From Pseudomonas sessilinigenes (GTDB lineage: Bacteria; Pseudomonadota; Gammaproteobacteria; Pseudomonadales; Pseudomonadaceae), in assembly GCF_003850565.1 (NCBI RefSeq), contig NZ_CP027706.1, forward strand, positions 3,410,001 to 3,474,000: 64,000 bases of DNA. The letters run 5' to 3'. A program made the translations under genes and the position numbers. This document shows positions 40,531 to 49,110 of this stretch, piece by piece. The notes under the pieces are model-generated. The model did not search any database. It saw only the letters and a list, made by a program, of their open reading frames with translations, and was not told the origin of the DNA. Position 1 is the stretch's first letter; the number at the start of each line of letters is the position of its first letter.

Positions 40531-40562
40531 GCCAACCTGGTCCGATTCCCGAGGCTACCGTG

Positions 40563-41888
40563 ATGAGTCCTATGAACACCCTGAGCCTGCGTCGCTCGCA
40601 ATGGACCGCCGTGGTGCTGTTGATGCTGATGGGCATCATCAACTACTTCGACAGAAGCACCGTGGCGATCGCCAACCATCTGCTCAGCCGCGACTTGGCC
40701 CTGAGCGCCACGCAGATGGGCTGGATCTTCTCGGCGTTCTCCTGGGCCTATGCCTTTGCGCAACTGCCCACCGGTGCCCTGGTGGATCGCAAAGGGGCTC
40801 GGCTGGTCCTTGGCTGGGCCCTGGCGGCCTGGTCGGTTGCACAGGCGGTCTGTGGCCTGACCACCTCGATGTTGCAATTGCTGGCGGCGCGAGTCTGCCT
40901 CGGTATCGGCGAGTCGCCGCAGTACACCGGCGGGGTCAAGGTGATCAGCGACTGGTTCCGGGTGAGCGAGCGTGGCCTGCCTACTGGCGTGTTCCTGGCT
41001 TCCACCACCATTGGCTCGATGATTGCGCCACCGTTGCTGACCAGCTTGATGGTCACCTTCGGCTGGCGCGGCATGTTCGTCATCATGGGCGTGGTGGGCG
41101 GCTTGCTGGCGGTGGTCTGGCTGGTGGTTTATCGCGATCGCAACGAGGTGCGGCTCGCACCCGAGGACCAGGCCTACTTCCAGGACGACACCGAGGTAGC
41201 GGTGCCCAAGGCCAGCTTCGCCGACTGGAAGGGCTTGTTCCTGCATCGCACCACCTGGGGCATCGCCCTGGGGTTCGTCGGCGTGATGTACATGGTGCTG
41301 CTGACCCTGGCGTGGTTGCCCGGGTACCTGGCCGGAGAGCGCCAATTGAGCGTGGAAGGCACCGGCTGGGTGCTGACCATTCCCTACCTGTTCGCGACAC
41401 TGGGCATGTTCAGCAGCGGCTGGGTGGCCGATCGCTTGATCGCAGCCGGTATCCGTCCCATCGCCAGCAGGAAGCTGCCATTGATCGCCGGCTTGTTGGG
41501 CGGCGCGTTGTTCAGCGTGCCTTCGGTGTTCGTCGACAGCATCGTTGCCTGCATCGCCTACCTGTCCGTGGCGATGTTCTTCGTCAATCTGGCGGGTGGT
41601 TCGGCCTGGGGCCTGGTGAGCGTGGCGGCGCCGCGCCAGCTCGTGGCGTCGCTGGGCAGCATCCAGAATTTCATCGGCTTTTTCGGCGGCTCGTTCGCCC
41701 CGGTGGTGAGCGGCTGGATCATCGACCGTACCCACTCCATTGCCCTGGCCTTCGTGTTGGCGGCGGGCGTGGCCTGCCTGTCGGCCCTGGCCTATTTCCT
41801 GTTGGTCGACCGGCCGATAGCCGCCACGGGTGACCAGGGCACCACTCAACGCAATGAACCCGACGTAATAATAAAAACAGGAGCCTGA
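40563..41888 (+). CDS. MFS transporter of the ACS (anion:cation symporter) type
   Basis: This 441-residue protein has 12 predicted helices. It has LMGIINYFDRSTVAIANHLL (TM1 with D-R), FSWAYAFAQLPTGALVDRKG (motif A), LGIGESPQYTGGVKVISDWF and PRQLVASLGSIQNFIGFFGG. This is the pattern of the ACS family (tartrate, glucarate, galactonate and other organic anions). GAGG lies 8 bases before the ATG at 40563; the preceding GTG is less likely. It lies between two deaminase-like genes, so it probably imports their substrate. That the substrate is a purine-like anion is inference. Confidence 0.85.
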   Translation: MSPMNTLSLRRSQWTAVVLLMLMGIINYFDRSTVAIANHLLSRDLALSATQMGWIFSAFSWAYAFAQLPTGALVDRKGARLVLGWALAAWSVAQAVCGLTTSMLQLLAARVCLGIGESPQYTGGVKVISDWFRVSERGLPTGVFLASTTIGSMIAPPLLTSLMVTFGWRGMFVIMGVVGGLLAVVWLVVYRDRNEVRLAPEDQAYFQDDTEVAVPKASFADWKGLFLHRTTWGIALGFVGVMYMVLLTLAWLPGYLAGERQLSVEGTGWVLTIPYLFATLGMFSSGWVADRLIAAGIRPIASRKLPLIAGLLGGALFSVPSVFVDSIVACIAYLSVAMFFVNLAGGSAWGLVSVAAPRQLVASLGSIQNFIGFFGGSFAPVVSGWIIDRTHSIALAFVLAAGVACLSALAYFLLVDRPIAATGDQGTTQRNEPDVIIKTGA

Positions 41889-41892
41889 TCCG

Positions 41893-42909
41893 ATGTTGCC
41901 AACCACCCTTACCCACGATTTCATCAAGGGCCTGCCGAAGGCCGAATTGCACCTGCACCTGGAGGGCACGCTGGAGCCTGAGCTGAAGCTGGCCCTGGCA
42001 GAGAGGAACCGGGTCGATATCGGCCAAACCACCATCGAGGAGGTCAAGCGCAGCTATCAGTTCGATTCGCTGTCGTCATTCCTGCAGGTGTATTACCCGG
42101 CGATGAATGTCCTGCAGAGGGAGGAGGACTTCTATCAACTGGCCATGGCCTATCTGCACAAGGCCCGGGAGCACAATATTCGCTACGTCGAGTTGTTCTT
42201 CGATCCCCAGGCCCACACCAGCCGCGGCGTCGCTTTCGAAACCGTTATCAACGGCTATCACTGGGCAGTCCGCGAGAGCGGTGCCCTTGGCGTGGAAACC
42301 GCCCTGGTCATGTGCTTTTTGCGGGACATGTCCGCGCAGTCGGCCGCCGACACCTTGGAGCAGGCCCTGGCGCACCGGGACAAGATCCTCGGGGTCGGCC
42401 TGGATTCCGATGAGAACGGCAACCCGCCGGGCAAGTTCCGCGAGGTGTTCCACAAGGCCAGGCAGGCGGGTTTGCACCTGACCATGCATTGCGACATCGA
42501 CCAGCACAACTCCATCGGCAACATTCGCCAGGCCTTGCTGGACATCCAGGTCGATCGCCTGGATCACGGTACCAACATCGTCGAGGACCCGGAGCTGGTG
42601 GCCTATGTGCGCGACCGGGGCATCGGCCTGACTTGCTGCCCGGTATCCAATGGTTTTGTCGGTGACATGAAGGGCAACGAGATCCTGCAATTGCTGCGGG
42701 CCGGGGTGAAGGTCACGGTCAACTCCGATGACCCGGCGTACTTCCAGAGCTATGTGTCCGACGATATGTTCGCCCTGGCGCAAAACTACCCGATGACTCC
42801 TGCCGAGATGGTGCAACTGGCACGAAACTCCTTCGACGCCAGCTGGCTGTCGGACGACAGGAAGGCGGCGTACCAGCAGGAGATTACCGACTACGTGGCG
42901 GGTTATTGA
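41893..42909 (+). CDS. Adenosine-deaminase-family amidohydrolase, copy 2, altered active site
   Basis: This 338-residue protein is closest in pattern to bacterial adenine deaminases: H20-H22 in KAELHLHLEGTLEPEL, YVELFFDPQAHTSRG, H225 in DRLDHGTN, D279-D280 in VNSDDPAYF. The usual H-x-G-E box (zinc His and catalytic Glu) reads H199-C-D-I-D203, so the Glu position holds Ile, with Asp at +2 and +4 from the His. It may use an Asp as proton shuttle or have another chemistry. It starts 2 bases after the MFS gene's stop. Members of this subgroup also act on N6-substituted adenines. Confidence 0.83.
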   Translation: MLPTTLTHDFIKGLPKAELHLHLEGTLEPELKLALAERNRVDIGQTTIEEVKRSYQFDSLSSFLQVYYPAMNVLQREEDFYQLAMAYLHKAREHNIRYVELFFDPQAHTSRGVAFETVINGYHWAVRESGALGVETALVMCFLRDMSAQSAADTLEQALAHRDKILGVGLDSDENGNPPGKFREVFHKARQAGLHLTMHCDIDQHNSIGNIRQALLDIQVDRLDHGTNIVEDPELVAYVRDRGIGLTCCPVSNGFVGDMKGNEILQLLRAGVKVTVNSDDPAYFQSYVSDDMFALAQNYPMTPAEMVQLARNSFDASWLSDDRKAAYQQEITDYVAGY

Positions 42910-43013
42910 GAGCAGAGCCCCAGGACCGATACCGCACGGCTTGGCATCGGTCCCGGAGCCTGTCGATCAGGTACTGCATGGAAGGGGCTACGGGCCCCCT
43001 GCGCGCCAGGGCA

Positions 43014-44300
43014 TCACCAGCCGAAAGAGACGATCATGCCCAGGAAGGTCTGCATGCCGCTTTCTCCGTAGAGCGCCTTGGCACCCTGTTGTGGCTTCCA
43101 CAAACCGACGATTGGGATGACCAGCAAATTGGCAGTCGGGGTGATCTGGAAGTACAGGTCCAACTCATCCCCCAGGTGCTCACGGCTCCTCTGGCTGCTG
43201 AAGCGATAGGCCATGGCAGTGATCGCCAACTGATCGTTGAGGGTGGTCCGCAAGGAGGCCCTGTGGATGCGCGCGTTGGTGTTGATCGCAGCAAAGGTCC
43301 CGGCGATTTCGCCCTGGACCCAGGCCGGGTTGCCAACGATCGATCCATAGAACAATGGATCGAACTGTTCCGATTTCTGGGTCGTGGGGTCATCGCCGGA
43401 GAAGCGGGAATAGCGGTAGCCAACTTCGGGTGTCAGGGGCATGGAGTCGAACTGATAGCGGGCGCCGGCATACCAGGCATTGGCCTGTACTGTGCTGGAG
43501 CGCTCTGCGGCATACCCTCCTTCGATCGATAGCGCCTCGAAACCCAGGTTGGTCTTGCCGCGAAGGTTGTACACATCGAGCCCTTGGCGCAGGGAGAACA
43601 TGCCTTTGGCTCGTTGCCGGTCGACGTTATCGACTCGCAAATACGCGCCCGCGATGTTGTTTCCGACACTGGGGTCATATTCGATGTTGATGCCCTTGAG
43701 CTGGGGCGAGCCCTGCCCGTCGTTATCCGATTCCAGATGGAACCCCTCGATCCGCAGCGTCTGGGTGGGTTGCAGGCGCAGCAGTGTCGCCTGGGCGAAA
43801 GAGCGTCGGCCAGCCAGGTAGTACAGCCCCCCGCGATTGAAGCCGTTGCCAGCTCGTTCGCCAAAGTTGAGCTGGTCGCCAGCAATCAGGAATGCGTCGC
43901 CCATCACATAAGGCTGGCGCCCGGTGGAGATTTCCAGCCAGTCGTTCTTCCAGCCGACATAGGCATTGTCGACGTCGGTCCGGTATTCGTGTCCGGTGCT
44001 GGAGCCGGCCGGGTCGCCATCACCGAACAGTTTGGAACTGATGAAACCCAACTTGGCAAAGGCGCTACCGTCAGCAACGGGTGTCGTACCGCTGAAGGTG
44101 CCGCGGGCATAACTCTCTACCCAGGTACGTGAATGTTCTTTGGCCGCTGCGAAATCGAAGGAGCTGTAGAGGCTGGCCGCGGTGAGTTCCAGATTGAAGT
44201 CCAGGGTGCTGGTCTCGTCACGGTAGAGGGACTGCGCATGAGCGCCGGCGGCGCCACTCAACATGCAGGACAACGCCAGGTTTCTTGTAGTTGTTTTCAT
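43014..44300 (-). CDS. Outer-membrane porin, alginate-export/AlgE-like
   Basis: This is a 428-residue protein. The signal peptide MKTTTRNLALSCMLSGAAGAHA is cleaved after Ala22. The body shows alternating beta strands with aromatic girdles (NAYVGWKNDWLEISTGRQPY, GGLYYLAGRRSF, YAGARYQFDSMPLTPEVGYR) and a C-terminal strand ending VSFGW. This fits the 'alginate export' porin family, which serves uptake of many small anions besides alginate. No alginate genes are nearby. It is transcribed after the cupin/DMFase/permease genes on the same strand, so it may let their substrate in. Confidence 0.78.
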   Translation of the reverse strand: MKTTTRNLALSCMLSGAAGAHAQSLYRDETSTLDFNLELTAASLYSSFDFAAAKEHSRTWVESYARGTFSGTTPVADGSAFAKLGFISSKLFGDGDPAGSSTGHEYRTDVDNAYVGWKNDWLEISTGRQPYVMGDAFLIAGDQLNFGERAGNGFNRGGLYYLAGRRSFAQATLLRLQPTQTLRIEGFHLESDNDGQGSPQLKGINIEYDPSVGNNIAGAYLRVDNVDRQRAKGMFSLRQGLDVYNLRGKTNLGFEALSIEGGYAAERSSTVQANAWYAGARYQFDSMPLTPEVGYRYSRFSGDDPTTQKSEQFDPLFYGSIVGNPAWVQGEIAGTFAAINTNARIHRASLRTTLNDQLAITAMAYRFSSQRSREHLGDELDLYFQITPTANLLVIPIVGLWKPQQGAKALYGESGMQTFLGMIVSFGW

Positions 44301-44376
44301 GGGTTTGCCTTCTTGAGGATGAACGAAGCTGCTCCCCCGTCTCGACCGAGCAGGGGGAGGGACGTGGTTCAGTGGG

Positions 44377-44736
44377 TCAAGGCGTGTCGAGGGCGACGAA
44401 AATCTTGCTGGACGGTTCCAGCGTCAGCCAGATACCGGTAAAGCCACGGGGGACGAAGAACGCATCCCCGGTCTTGAAGTCCTTGCGTCCGCCATCGGGA
44501 TCGATCAGGGCGACATGCCCACCGAGCATCACGCAGATTTCGTTGTACGGGTACGACTCCAGTAGCAACTGGCCCGGCTCCCCGGACCAGGTACCACCAA
44601 ACAGGCTGCCGCTGCTGTTGGCAAAACAGCGGTATTCGGTTTCGCGCCAATCGCTCGAGGCCATGCCATCCGGCCATTCGGGATTGATGGCCTGACCCTG
44701 GCCCAGGGTGATGCTGATGATGTTTTCGATAGACAT
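44377..44736 (-). CDS. Cupin-domain protein
   Basis: This 119-residue single-cupin protein has the conserved region LESYPYNEICVMLGGHVALI, then DGGRKDFKTGDAFFVPRGFT and GIWLTLEPSSKIFVAL. This resembles the DUF861/ureidoglycine-type cupins. It lacks the classical first-motif His pair, so it may bind metal through Glu or not at all. The ATG at 44736 is 2 bases after the stop of the DMFase-like gene, with GGGAGAA upstream. It is likely an accessory or second-step enzyme of that pathway; the activity is not assignable. Confidence 0.8.
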   Translation of the reverse strand: MSIENIISITLGQGQAINPEWPDGMASSDWRETEYRCFANSSGSLFGGTWSGEPGQLLLESYPYNEICVMLGGHVALIDPDGGRKDFKTGDAFFVPRGFTGIWLTLEPSSKIFVALDTP

Positions 44737-44738
44737 GG

Positions 44739-46349
44739 CTAGTTCTCCCTTGTTGGATTGCCAATGAAACGGTCGAGCACGTTGCGGGTGATGATTTCGG
44801 TGAAGATGTCGTGTCGGATCAGGCCGTTGACCCATTCACAGCTGCCAGCGTTGAACACCTCGCCAGCGCCTCTCTTGAAGGTGGCGACCATGCCGCTGCC
44901 ATAACGCTTGTCCTTGAGATGAGCGGGGGGCGTGTCGCCGTACACCGCTTCGAGCAAACTGTCGAACTCCCAGGCTGGGGCTCCCAGCGGGACCTGGCCC
45001 TCCCAGCGGTCGTCGGCGCCCACCACGGCTGGCGCCATGGCGAGGATCTCCAGTGAATCTGGGGCGCCATCTTCATGGGTGGGGTAGGGCAGGCCACGCC
45101 GGAAGGTGTATTCGACGCCGTCCAGTTCGAAGGCCGCGATGCAGGTCGGGGCTGCGCCGAACTGGTCGCCGTAGTACAGGTCGGTGTTGGCGAATGCCCA
45201 GTGCCCGGGGCGATAGACGGTGAACCCGCCGCTGGAGCGCGGCGTGGTGCTGCCATAGCGGTTGTAGCAGCCGGCGATTCCGGTAAGTCCCATGGTGCTG
45301 GCGCCGGGGCGACCGACCTGGGGACTGTCCCAAAAGGTCGTGACGCGCTCGGGATGGATAGTGGCCTGTGGGTCCAGGCGCGGGTCCTTGTAGCAGACCT
45401 GGGTCGTACCATCGGCACTCAGGCGTACCTGCCAGATGAAGTTGCCGGCGAAGCGAGCCAGGTGCCCACCTGCATCCAGGTAGTGGTCCAGGGCGTCGCG
45501 CATCTCCCAGGACCAGTATTCGTCATGGCCAACGATGATCACACAGCGGTAGGAGGCAAGCGTCTCGGGAGAGAAATGCAGGTCCCACTGGGTGAGAAAG
45601 TCGAAGGCGTAACCCTGTTCTTCGGCCCAGACCAGGAAGGGTCGCTCATAGGTGGCCCAGAAGGCATCGGCGTGGTGGCGCGAGTAACCATTGGCCTTGG
45701 CCCATTCGTACACCTCATGCCGGGGTTCCCAGCCTGGTGGCGGGGTCGTGGAGTGGGCATTGCGCGGGGCGCCGTCGGGCTTGCTCAGGAAGCCTCGCCC
45801 CAGCGGGCGCATCAGGGACAGTTCGGCGCAGGGGCCATCATCTTCCGGGGCGCCACGATAGCTGTTGGCGCCTCCCCAATCGTTGTAGGCCGCCAACGTG
45901 CTGGTCGTCAGCAGCATGACGGCATCACGTCTGCGTGCGCCGGCCTTGACCACGAAGTAATGTTCGGTGTCCAGGGTCTCCCCGGGAAACTCTGCACTCA
46001 GGCGCACCAGGTAGAAACCGCTGCTCCAGCTTTCATCGATCGTGATGCTGGTGGCGTACGGCCAGTTGCAGCCCTGGGTGTAGGCATCGGTGGGCGTCGC
46101 CTGGCGAAAGTCTCCCTCGAGTGTGCGTTGCAACACGCAGTGTGTCGCCAGGCCATCGCGGACGATGCTCAGTTGCAGGCGCCTGGCGGTGGAGTGGATC
46201 GCCAGTTGGACGCATTCACCGGCGCTATACGACGGTTTGTCGGTATAGCACCAGACTTCGCGGGCCTGTGGCGCCTCGCAAGGTCGTTCCGACGCCCAGC
46301 CGGGAATGCTCCATGCGTGCCGGGCACGCCCAGAGGATGAGACGGTCAT
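44739..46349 (-). CDS. N,N-dimethylformamidase beta-subunit-like protein
   Basis: This is a 536-residue protein. The N-terminal beta domain (EVWCYTDKPSYSAGECVQLA, SGFYLVRLSAEFPGETLDTE) is followed by the family core: TTSTLAAYNDWGGANSY, WAEEQGYAFDFLTQWDLHF, CVIIVGHDEYWSWEMRDALD, GGHLARFAGNFIWQVRL. This is the conserved core of the large subunit of dimethylformamidase, an iron amidohydrolase. No small subunit gene is seen, so it may work alone or on another amide. AAGGAGAAACC precedes the ATG. It lies between an APC permease and a cupin gene. Confidence 0.85.
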   Translation of the reverse strand: MTVSSSGRARHAWSIPGWASERPCEAPQAREVWCYTDKPSYSAGECVQLAIHSTARRLQLSIVRDGLATHCVLQRTLEGDFRQATPTDAYTQGCNWPYATSITIDESWSSGFYLVRLSAEFPGETLDTEHYFVVKAGARRRDAVMLLTTSTLAAYNDWGGANSYRGAPEDDGPCAELSLMRPLGRGFLSKPDGAPRNAHSTTPPPGWEPRHEVYEWAKANGYSRHHADAFWATYERPFLVWAEEQGYAFDFLTQWDLHFSPETLASYRCVIIVGHDEYWSWEMRDALDHYLDAGGHLARFAGNFIWQVRLSADGTTQVCYKDPRLDPQATIHPERVTTFWDSPQVGRPGASTMGLTGIAGCYNRYGSTTPRSSGGFTVYRPGHWAFANTDLYYGDQFGAAPTCIAAFELDGVEYTFRRGLPYPTHEDGAPDSLEILAMAPAVVGADDRWEGQVPLGAPAWEFDSLLEAVYGDTPPAHLKDKRYGSGMVATFKRGAGEVFNAGSCEWVNGLIRHDIFTEIITRNVLDRFIGNPTREN

Positions 46350-46376
46350 GGTTTCTCCTTGGAAAACGGGGTGGGA

Positions 46377-47840
46377 TCAGTGGACAGGGGGTTCGTGGCA
46401 GGTGGATACCTGCCCATTGAGTCGAAGGCTGCGAATGACACCCGCACCGAAGGCGAGTACCAGAGGCAGCAGGATCGCGGCATTCAAGGGTTGGGAGAGG
46501 CCGGTGAGCAATGGCATATCCCGTACCAGCAGGCCCAGCACCGATAGCAGCATGACGCTGGCGCTGGCGGGGGCGATGAAGCGCTGCCAATACGTTGTGC
46601 CGCTAGCCTTGCCATGGAAGTGACGTATCGCCGCCAGGGAGGCGAGCACCTGCAGGATGAGGACGCCCACCAGGGTCGGTGTGTTGGTCCAGATGATCAG
46701 TTGGCGGTAGGGGTCGATATCGGCGCAGTAGGCCAGCAGTATGACCAGGCCAACCAGGACCGCCTGGAAAAGTCCGGCGAAGCTCGGAACACCATGACGG
46801 TTGCGCCTGGCGAAAGGTGCCGGGAGCATTCGTTCCTGTGCAATGGACAGCAGGTAACGGGAGCTGGCGTTTTGCAGGGCCAGCACGCCGGCGAAGAAAC
46901 TGGTCACCACCAGTATCAGCATCAGCGATGACCAGAAGGAACCCAGGTAGCGGTTAGCGAGGTTGAAGACCAGGTTGGTGGTATCGACCGCCAGCACTTG
47001 CTGGAACTGGTCAGGCCCGATGGCGATGTAGATGCTCCAGGACGTGAAGAGATAGAACAGCGTCAGGAATCCGATCGCCAGGTAGGTGGCGCGGGGGATT
47101 GTGCGCTTGGGGTCATGCACCTCTTCGCTGTATAGGGCGGCCTGCTCGAAGCCGATGAATACGACGAAGGCCAGGACCAGCAGCGTTCCGGTACCGGGAG
47201 ACAGCAGGGCGCTTGGGTCGAGGCTTTCAAAGCGTATGCCTTGGGCTCCCCCCTTGATGAAAACCACGGTGGCGAACAGCGCGAGGATGCCGATTTCCGC
47301 AAGGATCAGCAGGGCCATGACGCGTGCGTTGAACTCGATGCGGTGATAAGCCATCAGGCCACAAAGGAACGTGAGCCCCAGTGCGCAAGCGCCCCAGGAG
47401 GGGGCTGTGCCGAACATCCCGTGGATCGCCTCGCGAGTGAACAGGCCTGCTGCGGCACAGAAACCCACCTGGCCCAGGGTATAGGCCACATAGGCCATCA
47501 ACGCCGCCCCCAGACCGAGGTGTGGCCCCAAGCCGATGCTGACGTAGGTATAGAAGGCTCCCCCCCGGGTCGTATGCCGGACAAAGTTGAGGAAACCAAT
47601 GGCAAAGACCAGGTAGACACTGCCTGCCACGATAAAACCCAGGGGCGTCGCCGGGCCGCCAATCAGGAAGGCCAGTGGTGCGAAGCCCGCGATGGATGTC
47701 AGCGGCGCGGCGGCAGCGATGACAAAGAAAAACAGACTGCTGGTACCCAGGGAAGAACGCACAGGATTTCTGTTTTGTGTGGACATGGGCTGCTCGACGA
47801 TGCCATCAGGCATCTGTTCTGTTGCTGTATTTCCAGGCAT
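46377..47840 (-). CDS. APC-superfamily amino-acid/amine permease
   Basis: This 487-residue protein has 12 predicted helices. The opening SLGTSSLFFFVIAAAAPLTS and GGAFYTYVSIGLGPHLGLGA, then FVVFIGFEQAALYSEEVHDP and IPRATYLAIGF, are standard APC features. It imports amino acids, amines or related cations. The start is uncertain: ATG 47840 or ATG 47786, neither with a strong ribosome site. It is upstream of the DMFase-like gene by 27 bases and divergent from a tetR gene. A substrate made into an amide or amine product is plausible. Confidence 0.82.
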   Translation of the reverse strand: MPGNTATEQMPDGIVEQPMSTQNRNPVRSSLGTSSLFFFVIAAAAPLTSIAGFAPLAFLIGGPATPLGFIVAGSVYLVFAIGFLNFVRHTTRGGAFYTYVSIGLGPHLGLGAALMAYVAYTLGQVGFCAAAGLFTREAIHGMFGTAPSWGACALGLTFLCGLMAYHRIEFNARVMALLILAEIGILALFATVVFIKGGAQGIRFESLDPSALLSPGTGTLLVLAFVVFIGFEQAALYSEEVHDPKRTIPRATYLAIGFLTLFYLFTSWSIYIAIGPDQFQQVLAVDTTNLVFNLANRYLGSFWSSLMLILVVTSFFAGVLALQNASSRYLLSIAQERMLPAPFARRNRHGVPSFAGLFQAVLVGLVILLAYCADIDPYRQLIIWTNTPTLVGVLILQVLASLAAIRHFHGKASGTTYWQRFIAPASASVMLLSVLGLLVRDMPLLTGLSQPLNAAILLPLVLAFGAGVIRSLRLNGQVSTCHEPPVH

Positions 47841-48015
47841 GAGCCGAACCGGACCTTCACGAGCAATGCGTGAAGCGATGCGCAACGGCGGGCTGGCGTG
47901 ATGAGAGACGACACACCGAAAGTGTGCTTCCCGGGGATCAGGGGACGGTATGTGGCGGCATGGGGGACCTCTTATTGTTGTTGTGGTCGTGGTTATTTTT
48001 TAGTTCATGAAAAAC

Positions 48016-48031
48016 TTATAGTCAACTATAA
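48016..48031. promoter_or_regulatory. TetR-type operator palindrome
   Basis: TTATAGT-CA-ACTATAA is a perfect 16-bp palindrome in an AT-rich spot between the permease and tetR genes. Its size and divergent location suit a TetR dimer that controls both directions. Binding is inferred. Confidence 0.65.
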
Positions 48032-48102
48032 ATTTTTCTCGGTTAAACTGGCGACGCTAATGCGCCCGGGGCGATTTCATTTACGGACATAAAGGATGAT
48101 CA

Positions 48103-48714
48103 GTGGCAGGGTTGAGAGAGCGGCAGAAGGAAGAGCGTCGCAAGGCCATCATCGACGCGGCATTGGGTCTGTTTTCCCAGCAGGGTTTCCACGGCACCAC
48201 CATCGAGCAGATTGCCGCAGGGGCGGGGGTCTCCGTGCCGACCGTATTCAACTACTTCGGTAGCAAGCAGCAGATCCTTCTCGACATCCTCAGTGGATCG
48301 GACGAGTTGGTGGTGCTGGACTCGCGTACCGCACTGGAAGGATTTGAAAACGCGGTGGAGGCGCTGTGTTACCTGGAGAGCCATGGCATCTTGCATACCT
48401 TGCAGATCCTTCCGGCCTCGATATGGCGGGAAATCCTTCCGCTGATGCTGACGCCAGGCAGTGCATTCTTCGATGCCTACCAGGACTCCCTGAAGAGCCA
48501 CCAGCAGCAGATGTCCGGCCTGGTGGAGCGCCTGATGGAGAAGGGCATGCTGGATCCTCAGCTGGATGTGGCGCTATGCATCCAGGGCTTGATGGACATC
48601 AGCTTCATGCAACTGATTCGATTGGTGGCCGAAGATCCGCCCGATCTGGAGGCGCATCAGGACTACATCCGGGGGGTGATCCAGATGCTGGTCCGGGGCA
48701 TCAAGGTTGGTTAG
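48103..48714 (+). CDS. TetR-family repressor
   Basis: This is a 203-residue protein. The TetR helix-turn-helix is GFHGTTIEQIAAGAGVSVPT followed by VFNYFGSKQQILLDIL, in the first 60 residues. The C-terminal ligand domain is typical in length. The GTG at 48103 has AAGGATGATCA before it. It is divergent from the permease-DMFase-cupin-porin genes and probably represses them until their substrate is present. A 16-bp palindrome lies 72 bases upstream. The ligand is unknown. Confidence 0.88.
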   Translation: MAGLRERQKEERRKAIIDAALGLFSQQGFHGTTIEQIAAGAGVSVPTVFNYFGSKQQILLDILSGSDELVVLDSRTALEGFENAVEALCYLESHGILHTLQILPASIWREILPLMLTPGSAFFDAYQDSLKSHQQQMSGLVERLMEKGMLDPQLDVALCIQGLMDISFMQLIRLVAEDPPDLEAHQDYIRGVIQMLVRGIKVG

Positions 48715-48738
48715 AACCTGCTTTGCCCTTGCCAACTG

Positions 48739-49065
48739 ATGGACGGCCGAGCTGGCTACTCATGCGGTCAAGGCCTGTCTGGCGCCATGCAAATCCTGGT
48801 GATCAAGGCGGAAGAACACTACGTGCGCATCACCACCAGTCGTGGGGAAGAACTGGTTCTCTACCGTTTCAGCAATGCACTGGCCGATGTTGCCGAGGAA
48901 GATGGTTCTCGCGTGCATCGATCCTACTGGGTACGCCGGTGTGCCGTTGTTTCCAGGCGCACCCATGGCAAGAACATGGAGCTGCTGATGAGCAACGGCG
49001 TGGTAGTACCGGTAAGCCGTTGCTATCACGAACTGGTGAACAAAATGGTCAGGGTACAAGGCTAG
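48739..49065 (+). CDS. Stand-alone LytTR DNA-binding domain protein
   Basis: The 108 residues hold little more than a LytTR domain: MQILVIKAEEHYVRITTSRG, ELVLYRFSNALADV, GSRVHRSYWVRRCAVVSRRT, GVVVPVSRCYHELVNKM. This follows the pattern 'I-x-A-E-x-x-Y-V-x-I ... H-R-S-Y-x-V ... V-P-V-S-R'. There is no receiver or membrane domain, so it is a one-domain regulator or the remnant of a longer one. The start may be 48739 or the ATG at 48787. It lies between tetR and the convergent araC gene. Targets unknown. Confidence 0.78.
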   Translation: MDGRAGYSCGQGLSGAMQILVIKAEEHYVRITTSRGEELVLYRFSNALADVAEEDGSRVHRSYWVRRCAVVSRRTHGKNMELLMSNGVVVPVSRCYHELVNKMVRVQG

Positions 49066-49110
49066 AGGCAGTGCGGCGTCGAGTCCTCGATGGGGCGAGC
49101 CGAGCGGCCA

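Noticed and set aside
46377..47885. Upstream extension of the permease to 47885
   Set aside because: The additional N-terminal residues are charged, not conserved in APC permeases, and no ribosome site supports the start.
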